Of a stretch of 45,998 bases of DNA, positions 33,786 through 41,262 are shown one piece after another. Source of the DNA: Candidatus Pullibacteroides excrementavium (lineage in GTDB: Bacteria; Bacteroidota; Bacteroidia; Bacteroidales; P3). The notes under the pieces were generated by a model, which ran no database searches, was not told the DNA's origin, and saw only the letters and a list, made by a program, of their open reading frames with translations. The position numbers were made by a program, and so were the translations under genes. Position 1 is the first letter of the stretch; each line of letters starts with the position of its first letter. The DNA lies in assembly GCA_017694335.1 (NCBI GenBank), contig JADIMZ010000029.1, positions 1 through 45,998 on the forward strand, written 5' to 3'.

Positions 33786-35813
33786 ATGAAACTCTGTATA
33801 GCCGAAAAGCCCAGCGTGGGCAGGGAAATAGCGCGTGTAATCGGGGCCACGACCGCCAAGAACGGCTATATGGAAGGCAACGGCTACTGGGTGTCGTGGA
33901 CCTTCGGCCATCTCTGCACCCTTTTCGAGCCCGACGACTATACCCCCGAATGGAAAAGCTGGCGGATGGAAGTGCTGCCGATGATACCCCCGACTTTCAA
34001 GCTGAAGCTGATTCCGGAAAAAGGCAGCATGAACCAGTTCCAGATTCTGAGCGACTTGATGGCTCAGTGCGAGGAAGTGATCAACTGCGGCGATGCCGGG
34101 CAGGAAGGGGAAGTGATCCAGCGATGGGTCATGCAGAAGGCCGGCTGCAAAGTGCCGGTGAAACGTCTTTGGATATCCTCTTTGACCGAAGAAGCCATCA
34201 AGGAAGGCTTTGCCAAGCTCTATCCCGCTTCCGATTTCGACAACCTCTATGCCGCCGGTTCGGTGCGAGCCATCGGCGACTGGCTGCTGGGGATGAACGC
34301 CAGCCGCGCCTATACCCTCAAATTCGGCATCCCCGGCCAGGTCTTGTCGATAGGCCGCGTCCAGACTCCGACCTTGGCTATCTTGGTGGAACGCCAGAAA
34401 GCGATAGAGAATTTCAAGCCGGAAAAATTCTGGGAACTCCGCACCCTCTACCGGGGAGGCCAGTTCCAAAGTACCAAAGGCAGGCTCGCCACGGAAGAGG
34501 CCGCCAAGGAGCTTTGCCGGCAAGTGGCGGACAAACCGCTGGAAATCACCAAGGTGGAAAAGAAAAAGGCCAAGGAGCATCCGCCCAAGCTTTTCGATTT
34601 GACCCTTTTGCAGGTGGAAAGCAACAAAAAGTTCGGCTTCTCGGCCGATGAGACCTTGCAAATCATTCAGAACCTTTACGAAAAGAAACTGACTACCTAT
34701 CCTCGCGTCGATACCAACTTCCTTCCCAACGACATTTATCCCAAAGTGCCGGGGATGTTGCGCGGACTAAGCCCGTACGCCGATCTGACCGCTCCTTTAT
34801 TGGCGCAGAAAACCTTGCGAAAGAGTAGCAAGGTATTTAACGACAAGAAGATAACCGATCACCATGCCATTATTCCAACCGGTGAGTTCGGGGCGGCTGC
34901 CACGCTGAACCGGAATGAGAAATTGGTGTTTGACATGGTAATCCGCCGTTTCATCGCGGTGTTTTATCCCGATTGCGAGTATGCCAACACGACGGTGATG
35001 GCGCAAGTGGACTTGGGCGGAATGGCTGGCGGGTTGCCCGATGCGGATGCCGGGCTTCAAGGGAATGCTGCGGAAAGCTTGGAGCGTGCGATGCCGGAAG
35101 TGGGGAAAAGCGCGGAGGATGTTGAGGCGGCGGTTTCGGCAGGCGGCAATCAGTCCGCTTTGGCATCGCGCGAAGAAAGCGGGGAAACTAGTTCGGCGGG
35201 GAAAGGCAAAAAGAAGAAAGACACGCTGATACAATTCAAAGCTACCGGCAAGGTGATAACCGATCCCGGCTGGCGGGTGGTGTTCCCTTCCAAGGCGCAG
35301 CAAGGGGAAGAGGAGGAGAAGGACGACCAGGAAAACGTGCTGCCGGAGTACAAGGTGGGCGAGAAAGGGCCGCATAGGCCGGAAATTGTCCAAAAGCAGA
35401 CCCAGCCTCCCAAGTACATGAGCGAGGGCGATTTGCTCAAGGCGATGGAGACGGCGGGCAAGAACGTGGACGATGAGGAATTGCGCGATTTGATGAAAGC
35501 CAACGGGATAGGGAGGCCTTCCACCCGGGCGGCGATTATAGAGACCTTGCTCAAGCGCAAGTATGTCTATAAGGACAAGAAGCGGATTCTGCCTACGCCG
35601 ACGGGGATAAAACTGATCGAGACGATACAGAACCGCTTGCTCAAGTCGGCCGAACTGACTGGGCAATGGGAGAAGAAACTAAGGGAAATAGCCGATGGGA
35701 AATACTCAGCCGCCCAGTTCATGGTGCAGCTCAAACAGATGGTTTGCGGGGTGGTGGAGGAAGTGAAGGCGGCCCGGCGGACCGAGATAGGCGAGACGAC
35801 AAGCGAATGTTGA
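33786..35813 (+). CDS. topB: DNA topoisomerase III
   Basis: The 675-residue type IA topoisomerase relaxes or decatenates DNA by passing strands through a transient single-strand break. The Toprim domain starts KLCIAEKPSVGREIA and has CGDAGQEGE (101-109), with Gln in place of the usual Arg of DxDREGE. The catalytic Tyr305 is in TTYPRVDTNFLP (303-314). RPSTRAAIIETLLKRKYV near the end is also standard. A stretch of about 70 residues (409-478), rich in Ala, Gly, Glu and Ser and ending in a Lys run, is inserted where related enzymes go directly into the next strand. No C-terminal zinc fingers are present. The DUF3127 gene follows 85 bp later. Confidence 0.95.
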   Translation: MKLCIAEKPSVGREIARVIGATTAKNGYMEGNGYWVSWTFGHLCTLFEPDDYTPEWKSWRMEVLPMIPPTFKLKLIPEKGSMNQFQILSDLMAQCEEVINCGDAGQEGEVIQRWVMQKAGCKVPVKRLWISSLTEEAIKEGFAKLYPASDFDNLYAAGSVRAIGDWLLGMNASRAYTLKFGIPGQVLSIGRVQTPTLAILVERQKAIENFKPEKFWELRTLYRGGQFQSTKGRLATEEAAKELCRQVADKPLEITKVEKKKAKEHPPKLFDLTLLQVESNKKFGFSADETLQIIQNLYEKKLTTYPRVDTNFLPNDIYPKVPGMLRGLSPYADLTAPLLAQKTLRKSSKVFNDKKITDHHAIIPTGEFGAAATLNRNEKLVFDMVIRRFIAVFYPDCEYANTTVMAQVDLGGMAGGLPDADAGLQGNAAESLERAMPEVGKSAEDVEAAVSAGGNQSALASREESGETSSAGKGKKKKDTLIQFKATGKVITDPGWRVVFPSKAQQGEEEEKDDQENVLPEYKVGEKGPHRPEIVQKQTQPPKYMSEGDLLKAMETAGKNVDDEELRDLMKANGIGRPSTRAAIIETLLKRKYVYKDKKRILPTPTGIKLIETIQNRLLKSAELTGQWEKKLREIADGKYSAAQFMVQLKQMVCGVVEEVKAARRTEIGETTSEC

Positions 35814-35898
35814 TAGTTTCTTGCCAGGCGGAAAGGAAAATTTCTTTGCACTTTCGTAATTTCGCAGCCCTTTTGGAGAGATAAAAATTATACGCGAT

Positions 35899-36351
35899 AT
35901 GGAATTTACAGCAAAATTGATTCAGATTAACGAACCGATGACGGGCGAGGGCAAGAACGGCCCTTGGAAACGTCAGGAATTCATATTTGAAACCGAAAGC
36001 CAGTATCCCCGCAAGATTTGCGTTTCGGTATGGGGCGATCGTGCCATCCAGGATCCCAGCATCATGCAGGTGGGCAATGTGCTGACGGTGGCTTTCGATT
36101 TGGAAAGCCGGGAATACAACGGCCGCTGGTACACCGATGTGCGTCCTTGGAGAATCACTTTGCCGACTGCTCCGGGTGCGGTTCCGGGGATGCCCGCTCA
36201 AGCCTATCCGGCTCCGCAGGCCGGGTATCAAGCTCCGGCCGCTCAACCGTATGCCGCTCCGGCGGGAATGCCCCAGCAGCCTGCCGCCCAGGCGCCGGAA
36301 TTTCCGAATGCTCCGGCAGGAGGGGATACGTCCGACGACCTTCCATTCTAA
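35899..36351 (+). CDS. DUF3127 OB-fold-like protein with an SSB-type tail
   Basis: The 150-residue protein has a compact domain (1-88) fitting DUF3127, a Bacteroidetes family expected to have an OB fold. A linker of about 50 residues rich in Pro, Ala, Gln and Tyr follows (90-140), and then the acidic tip GGDTSDDLPF (141-150). This architecture copies single-stranded DNA-binding protein: OB fold, flexible linker, and DDxxF-type tip that docks partner enzymes. The ATG at 35899 begins the conserved domain. topB is directly upstream. DNA binding is inferred, not shown by sequence alone. A weak -7-like box, TAATTTCG (35857-35864), may provide its own promoter. Confidence 0.88.
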   Translation: MEFTAKLIQINEPMTGEGKNGPWKRQEFIFETESQYPRKICVSVWGDRAIQDPSIMQVGNVLTVAFDLESREYNGRWYTDVRPWRITLPTAPGAVPGMPAQAYPAPQAGYQAPAAQPYAAPAGMPQQPAAQAPEFPNAPAGGDTSDDLPF

Positions 36352-36365
36352 GTTTGCAGGACATC

Positions 36366-37100
36366 ATGTGTTATAAGGTTTCGCCGAAGAGGATTCATGC
36401 TTCGGCCAAACGTAAGAAAGGACACCTTGCCAGGATTGCGTTTTGCGCTTTGCTGGCGGGGTGTTTTTGTTTGGGCCTGGATAGTCAGGCAATGGCTCAG
36501 GAAAGAGAAAGAGTACGTTCTTGTCATGGAATGCGTATTCGTAACGGAGACTTGATTTTTCAGGAAGCCTGCGGCGGGAATACCGAGGATGCTATCAAGA
36601 GCGTGACTTCCAGTGCGGAAGATTATAATTTCACGCATGTGGGCATGGTTTGCATCCAAGGGAGCGAAGCCTATGTTTTGGAAGCCGCTCCGCCTTGCGT
36701 GGCTTTGACCCCGCTTGGGGATTTCTTGTATCCCGAAACCGATTCCTGCCCGCCTGTCTCGGTGCTGGCTCGCTTGAAGCCTGAATACCGAAAACTGATT
36801 CCCGAAGCCCTGCGCCTTGGGTTAGGGCATCTCGGCAAGTCTTACGATTATGCCTATGTCTTGGGCGATGACCGGTATTATTGTTCGGAACTTATCTATC
36901 AGATTTTGAAGGATGCCAACCACGGGAAAGAGGTTTTCCCGCTCAATGTGATGACTTTCTGCGATTCCACGGGTCGTGTTTTACCCGCCTGGGAAGCTTA
37001 TTTCAAGCAGCATTCCGCTCCCGTTCCCGAAGGCGAAGCCGGCATCAATCCCGGAGCCATGTCCCGTTCCAAGGTGCTTCGTTTACTGCGTTCTTTCTGA
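36366..37100 (+). CDS. Exported YiiX-type permuted papain-fold enzyme
   Basis: The 244-residue protein has a long basic start, a signal peptide and a likely cut after AMA, with Gln45 next. The permuted NlpC/P60-like (YiiX/YebB) fold is recognised by GDLIFQ (61-66), THVGMV (90-95) with His91, and the active-site helix YYCSELIYQ (171-179) with Cys173. Enzymes of this group hydrolyse amide or ester bonds in lipids or peptidoglycan; the substrate here is unknown. It begins 14 bp after the DUF3127 stop, so the two are probably cotranscribed. Confidence 0.87.
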   Translation: MCYKVSPKRIHASAKRKKGHLARIAFCALLAGCFCLGLDSQAMAQERERVRSCHGMRIRNGDLIFQEACGGNTEDAIKSVTSSAEDYNFTHVGMVCIQGSEAYVLEAAPPCVALTPLGDFLYPETDSCPPVSVLARLKPEYRKLIPEALRLGLGHLGKSYDYAYVLGDDRYYCSELIYQILKDANHGKEVFPLNVMTFCDSTGRVLPAWEAYFKQHSAPVPEGEAGINPGAMSRSKVLRLLRSF

Positions 37101-37110
37101 AAATATCTTT

Positions 37111-37177
37111 AACCGAATCGGTCATTAGACTCGCTGAGTTCGGTTCTGATTGCCAAAAGTCTAATGTCCGATTTGGG
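37111..37177. repeat. Imperfect 67-bp inverted repeat
   Basis: CATTAGACT (37123-37131) and AGTCTAATG (37158-37166) pair perfectly. Pairing extends outward through AATCGG/CCGATT with one T-T mismatch, then AACC/GGGTT with one bulge. The whole makes a stem of about 20 bp with a 26-base loop. No T tract follows on the plus strand, so it is not an ordinary terminator. It sits 10 bp after the YiiX gene. Confidence 0.7.
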
Positions 37178-37264
37178 TTTAAGGAATCAGCCAAAACTTT
37201 TGGTTGCGATTCGCAAGATGAGATGGCGTTGAAGGGGAACTCTTGGCGCGATGCCAAAGAAAAC

Positions 37265-37419
37265 GGCGGTGTGTCATAATGAGCAATCTGCTGCGTTGCT
37301 ATCGAGACTCGAACTCAGTCACGTACCTAAGTACGCTCCTTCGTTCTCGCTCTCAGCGCCTTGCATCTTACTCACTCTGACACACCGCCTAAGATTTATT
37401 CCAAATCCCTATTTTGATA
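37265..37419. repeat. Inverted-repeat element B with extended right arm
   Basis: GGCGGTGTGTCA (37265-37276) and TGACACACCGCC (37378-37389) are perfect inverted ends of a 125-bp element. It lies in the opposite orientation to element A and shares about 85-90 nearly identical bases with it, including the flank outside the end (37390-37419). Inside it has a GTACCTAAGTAC palindrome. It lies between convergent genes; the remaining bases to 37459 hold nothing I can name. Confidence 0.88.
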
Positions 37420-37458
37420 CGCCCTCTTTTCGGCTTGTCAGACGGAATGTCTAACGGC

Positions 37459-40455
37459 CTAACGGACTACGACCCGTTTCACGGTCGAGGCCTTTCCATT
37501 GCTTACGCGGACAAAGTAAACGCCTTTCTGCCGCAGGTTCATCTCGTTCAGACCGGCGTTCAAATCGAACGATTCTATCAAGCTCCCGTTGGCCGAGAAT
37601 ACTTCTACGCGGGCATCTCGGTCTGTTTCAAGGTAGAACCGGCCGGAAGTCGGGTTGGGGTAGAGGCGGACATCCATAGCTTCCATCGTTTGGTTCTCGG
37701 TTATTTCGAAGGGCAAAGTCTCGCTCCAAGCTAAGCTTCCATCCTCGCAAATGGAAGCTACCGCCCATTCTCCGCGTGTGATGACCCATTTTACTTCGGC
37801 TATCGTTATATCTGCAAACGTGTCGGTTACTGTGTCCATTTGGACGGTATCGGAAGATTGTATTACCATGAATAGATAGGCACTGGCAGATCCCTCCCAA
37901 GTGAAGTGGGCGTTGTATTCATAGGTGTCAAAGTACGGATCTGTGGGCCTTGTGGTGCACTCCACTTGCAGATTGCTCGGCGCTTCGCATTCCGAACCAG
38001 TGATATCGGCCGGCACGATATCGGCCAAGCTGCGGGCACTTAATTGCGCATCTTCATTGTACTGGGTCATGATGCCGGTAATGTCGAGAGATCTTTCCGG
38101 GATGGCTGTTCCAATGTAATCGGCATCGGCAAATTCGGTCCGGAAAACCAATATGTCTTCTCCTTGCAGCAAGCTATAGTTTACACCTCGGCCATTTTCG
38201 GTCAGTGCAAACTCGCCGCTTTCCTCAAAGCTGACGTTCTTTACACGGATCAGTGCGCTTTGGTATGCCACGGGGTCGGCATTGATTTCGGCCACAGTAG
38301 CATCAGTGATATGGATTTCGTGGTCGTGAGCCGATGCGGTCAAGGTCTCGGTGGGCTTGAACTCCAACAGTCCGTTGAATACTTCCATCGTTCCAGTCAG
38401 GTTCTTGATGACATCGCCCGCTTGCAGCTCGGCATAACCGTAATCCTCGGCGCGGAAAAGCAGCATCGAAGCCCCGTTGGTCATATCGGCATCCTGAACG
38501 TAGATACGGGTATTGTAATCGTCTTTGTGCGTTACCACTACATCGCCTGCTATGGTATAAACCGTTTCCGGGTCGATATCCTCGTTGTATAAGTCGTAGC
38601 AAGCGGCCAAGTTGGGGAATGTGTTTTCATCGAGACTCGAAGCCGAAGCGGTCACATTCACGGTCTTGCTCAAATCCCCGCTTTTCAAGGTGATAGCCAC
38701 CGATTCCGATTCCTTTGCCCCGTTGTAGGAAAGCACGAACGAAGCGCCTTGCGGACGCATTACCGAATCCGCATCCAGTACGGTTTCGCTGACAAAGAAA
38801 TTGCCTTCCGGGCAGCTGATGCTCACGTCTTCTGTCAGCAAAGTTCCCCGGACGTTGATTGTGGTTGTGGTGGTATCGCCTGTTACTGCTTCCATTTTGA
38901 TGGAAGAAGCCACGTTCAGGTTCGGGCCTGCGGTAGCGAGGTCTTCCGAAGAGCGGGCGGTGATGGTCACATTGTTCCAATTGTAGCTGATGATGCCGGT
39001 GATGTCGAGCGCGCCTTGGGGAATCTCCGTGTCGATATAGTCAGCATCGGTGAAGGTGGCCCAGAAACGGATTTCGTTGTTGCCATCGCTTATGATGTAA
39101 TCGTATTTCGTTGCTTCAAAGGTGCCGGTAGAGGAGAATGATACGTTTTCTATTTTTACCAAGGCGCTTTGGTAATTAGGAACGTCCAAATCGACCAAGG
39201 CGACGGCTTGGGTGTAAACTTCATGGTCGCTGGCGGTCACATCGACTGCATCGGGCGTGAGTTCCAAAAGACCGTGGTAGTTCTGCAATTTCCCGCTCAG
39301 GTTGCTGATTACATCGCCCACGTTCACAGAACTGAAATCGGGGCATTTGAAAAGGAGCATGGAACCTCCGTCCTTTTGGTCGATGTCCTGTACCCAGACA
39401 CGGCTGCTGTAGGAATCCTTCCAAGTTACTACCACATCGCCTGCTATGGTAATGGCTTCCGTTGGAATTTCCGTATCATACAAGTCGTAGAGCGATGCCA
39501 GTGTAGGATAGCTGCCTTCTTCTTGCTGGCTTTCGGTGGACCCCTTGATGGTGGCGGTCTTGTTCACTTCCTCGTTAGAGAATGTCAAGGTGGCGGTATG
39601 GTCGCCTTCGGCGGTCGGAGCGTAGGTGATGGTCAGTTCGATGCCATCGGCCATGAGTTCGGCGGCGCTCAGCGTGGCGGCGCTGAGGCTGAACATGGCG
39701 GCATCATCCCCGCTCAAAGCCACTTTTACATCTTCGGTCAGGTTTCGGCCCGAAACGACCATTGTGCCTTCGTCTGTGGCATCCACTTCGGCTTTCAGGC
39801 TGAGGCTGCTAGGTTGCAGGCTCAAGGACGGGTCGGTGGAAGGCGTGGCTTCGAACGAACCGAGGTCGGAGAAGTCGTCTTTTTCCGCTTTTTCCCATTC
39901 TTCCATTGTGAAGGTCGTGTTTGGCCCGAAGCCTGGCAGGCGGCGGAGGGTTACATCTTCAAGGATTTTATTGTTTTTTTCCGAGATGCCCACCACGTCG
40001 ACGAGTGTCTCTCCTTTGAAAAGGCCGATGGCATCGTCTCCGTTCATGGCTGCGACGGCGGCGGATTTCAGTTGCGCCAAGTCTGTTAGTTCCTGGTTTG
40101 GAGCAGCACTACCTCCGGCATTGCTGATGATTACGTAAGTTTCTCCATTGGCTAAAGAACCGCTCAGTTTGGAATACAGTCCTTGGTTGTTATCGCTTAG
40201 GTTAAAATCATTGCCGTTTTGAGCGATTCGTATCACGTAATCATCCAATGATACGGACTCTCCCGTTCCATTGTAAATTTCAATGGCCTTGTTATTGCCC
40301 GAACCTTCCACGTATTCCGAAATAATCAAGTCGGAATAATCCTGCGCTTGCAATTGGGAATTCATGCCGCAAGCCAGCATGCCGGCAAACAGCCCGATAA
40401 GCCATTTCCCGGGGCAAGAAACTTTTTCATAATGTTTGGTTGATTTGATTGTCAT
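37459..40455 (-). CDS. Large T9SS-secreted modular protein with lamin-tail domain
   Basis: The 998-residue protein (from the ATG at 40453-40455) has a signal peptide ending at LQA with Gln38 next. A lamin-tail-type domain follows (about 39-190, with ISEYVEGSGNNKAIEIYNGT). Then come Ig/BACON-like modules (about 205-320 and 530-625), two copies of an OB-like module (about 325-525 and 632-830), an FN3-like region and a T9SS type A sorting domain (931-998, starting LYPNPTSGRFYLE). The OB-like modules carry R-(I/V)-(W/Y)-V-Q-D and end in ITARS/LSARS. It should be exported by T9SS and anchored at the surface. Compared with its paralogue, the natural start ATG (40428-40430) is out of frame because an A run has five instead of six bases. 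Confidence 0.85.
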   Translation of the reverse strand: MTIKSTKHYEKVSCPGKWLIGLFAGMLACGMNSQLQAQDYSDLIISEYVEGSGNNKAIEIYNGTGESVSLDDYVIRIAQNGNDFNLSDNNQGLYSKLSGSLANGETYVIISNAGGSAAPNQELTDLAQLKSAAVAAMNGDDAIGLFKGETLVDVVGISEKNNKILEDVTLRRLPGFGPNTTFTMEEWEKAEKDDFSDLGSFEATPSTDPSLSLQPSSLSLKAEVDATDEGTMVVSGRNLTEDVKVALSGDDAAMFSLSAATLSAAELMADGIELTITYAPTAEGDHTATLTFSNEEVNKTATIKGSTESQQEEGSYPTLASLYDLYDTEIPTEAITIAGDVVVTWKDSYSSRVWVQDIDQKDGGSMLLFKCPDFSSVNVGDVISNLSGKLQNYHGLLELTPDAVDVTASDHEVYTQAVALVDLDVPNYQSALVKIENVSFSSTGTFEATKYDYIISDGNNEIRFWATFTDADYIDTEIPQGALDITGIISYNWNNVTITARSSEDLATAGPNLNVASSIKMEAVTGDTTTTTINVRGTLLTEDVSISCPEGNFFVSETVLDADSVMRPQGASFVLSYNGAKESESVAITLKSGDLSKTVNVTASASSLDENTFPNLAACYDLYNEDIDPETVYTIAGDVVVTHKDDYNTRIYVQDADMTNGASMLLFRAEDYGYAELQAGDVIKNLTGTMEVFNGLLEFKPTETLTASAHDHEIHITDATVAEINADPVAYQSALIRVKNVSFEESGEFALTENGRGVNYSLLQGEDILVFRTEFADADYIGTAIPERSLDITGIMTQYNEDAQLSARSLADIVPADITGSECEAPSNLQVECTTRPTDPYFDTYEYNAHFTWEGSASAYLFMVIQSSDTVQMDTVTDTFADITIAEVKWVITRGEWAVASICEDGSLAWSETLPFEITENQTMEAMDVRLYPNPTSGRFYLETDRDARVEVFSANGSLIESFDLNAGLNEMNLRQKGVYFVRVSNGKASTVKRVVVR

Positions 40456-40508
40456 TTGGAACAGGATACGCAAAGAAAGTATCCTGTATCACTCCTCCTT
40501 TCAAGCCG

Positions 40509-40516
40509 CGAAGATA
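40509..40516 (-). promoter_or_regulatory. Possible -7 box of the lamin-tail T9SS gene
   Basis: The minus strand reads TATCTTCG, one mismatch from TAnnTTTG and identical to the DedA box, about 55 bp before the start. The paralogue at 45141 has TAACTTCG at a similar place (45212-45219). A -33 box at normal spacing is absent. Confidence 0.4.
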
Positions 40517-40582
40517 GTCCAAATTTGCTATGCCCGTATGTTTTTCCTGTTAAGAAGAAATTGAGCTTGCAAGGACAGAAAT

Positions 40583-40852
40583 TTAAAAAAGTTCAGAAGG
40601 GCTTCCTAAGCGGATGAGCTTGATTAAGTCGCTTTTGTTGTCTATCCAGATTAGGAGCAGGTCGTTTTCTACATGGCATTCCATATATCCTGAATACTCG
40701 CCGATGAGGATGTGCGGTTTGTATTTTGACGGGAGTTTTTCTCCTTTGGAAAGAATATTCAAGACGATTTGAAGGCTTTCAATTTTTTTCGGGTTGTTTT
40801 GAATCCGTTTCAAATCTTTTTTGAATTGGCTGGTTTGTTTGAAACGTTTCAT
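40583..40852 (-). CDS. YafQ/RelE-family toxin, probably weakened
   Basis: The 89-residue RelE/ParE-superfamily protein is closest by eye to YafQ, a ribosome-dependent mRNA nuclease. The YafQ landmarks KPH (His47), CHVENDLL (His60, Asp64) and the final F (Phe89) are present. The catalytic histidine near the C-terminus (His87 in E. coli YafQ, in GTHAALF) is replaced by Pro85 in GSPSELF. Its start overlaps the antitoxin stop by 4 bp (ATGA), the usual coupling in these pairs. Confidence 0.88.
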   Translation of the reverse strand: MKRFKQTSQFKKDLKRIQNNPKKIESLQIVLNILSKGEKLPSKYKPHILIGEYSGYMECHVENDLLLIWIDNKSDLIKLIRLGSPSELF

Positions 40853-41094
40853 AGGGAAGCGATATATTCCTTCAGATGGTCTATGTCCAAGGTTTCAAGG
40901 TCTTCAGATGTTTCCGCTTCCCGTATTGCAGCCAAGGTGGTTTCATTTGGAATCCTGCGCACGGCAGAAGTCAAGAGCGATTCGACATAATTATTTAAGC
41001 TCCTATGCTCTTTTTGAGCTTCTGCCCGTAAGCGATTTATCAAATCCAAGGGCAAGCGGAAAGATGTCTGCTTCCTTTCTACTAAAGTTTCCAT
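40849..41094 (-). CDS. Ribbon-helix-helix antitoxin
   Basis: The 81-residue protein has an Arc-like ribbon-helix-helix domain (about 7-44: RKQTSFRLPLDLINRLRAEA followed by SLNNYVESLL) for DNA binding and an acidic, Leu-rich tail (about 55-81) for neutralising the toxin. It is the first gene of the pair and would repress its own promoter. A full-consensus promoter inside a repeat lies just upstream at 41111-41141. Confidence 0.88.
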   Translation of the reverse strand: METLVERKQTSFRLPLDLINRLRAEAQKEHRSLNNYVESLLTSAVRRIPNETTLAAIREAETSEDLETLDIDHLKEYIASL

Positions 41095-41110
41095 TTTGTC
41101 AAAGTTTTTG

Positions 41111-41190
41111 CAAAGATAGCGAAAGTCGAGCGCAGAGCAAACGAGCTTGCTTGATTCGATGCAGCCAACGATAGCGAAACGTAGCCCAAG
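41111..41190 (-). repeat. Promoter-bearing repeat, copy 3 with degenerate fourth
   Basis: This is a relative of the units at 14427-14603, shortened to about 55 bp (41111-41165) and followed by a worn second start (41166-41190). On the minus strand TTTG (41138-41141), 19 bp, TATCTTTG (41111-41118) is a perfect promoter match, expected to start the antitoxin-toxin transcript about 10 bases before its ATG. Confidence 0.8.
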
Positions 41191-41206
41191 GCATACTGCA
41201 TAGAAG

Positions 41207-41242
41207 AAAAAAGCCGGCTGGAAGCAAATTCCAGCCGGCTTT
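41207..41242 (-). terminator. Terminator of the 1292-residue T9SS gene
   Basis: A perfect 14-bp stem (41210-41223 with 41229-41242) has a five-base loop and a run of six T on the minus strand. It lies 20 bp after the stop codon at 41263 and separates this gene from the toxin-antitoxin promoter. Confidence 0.92.
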
Positions 41243-41262
41243 CGAGGTGGGCAAGCCGCCTA

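Noticed and set aside
36881-37279. A 132-residue plus-strand frame at the end of the YiiX gene
   Set aside because: It overlaps the YiiX coding region in another frame and runs through the inverted repeat into element B. No start signal or homology.
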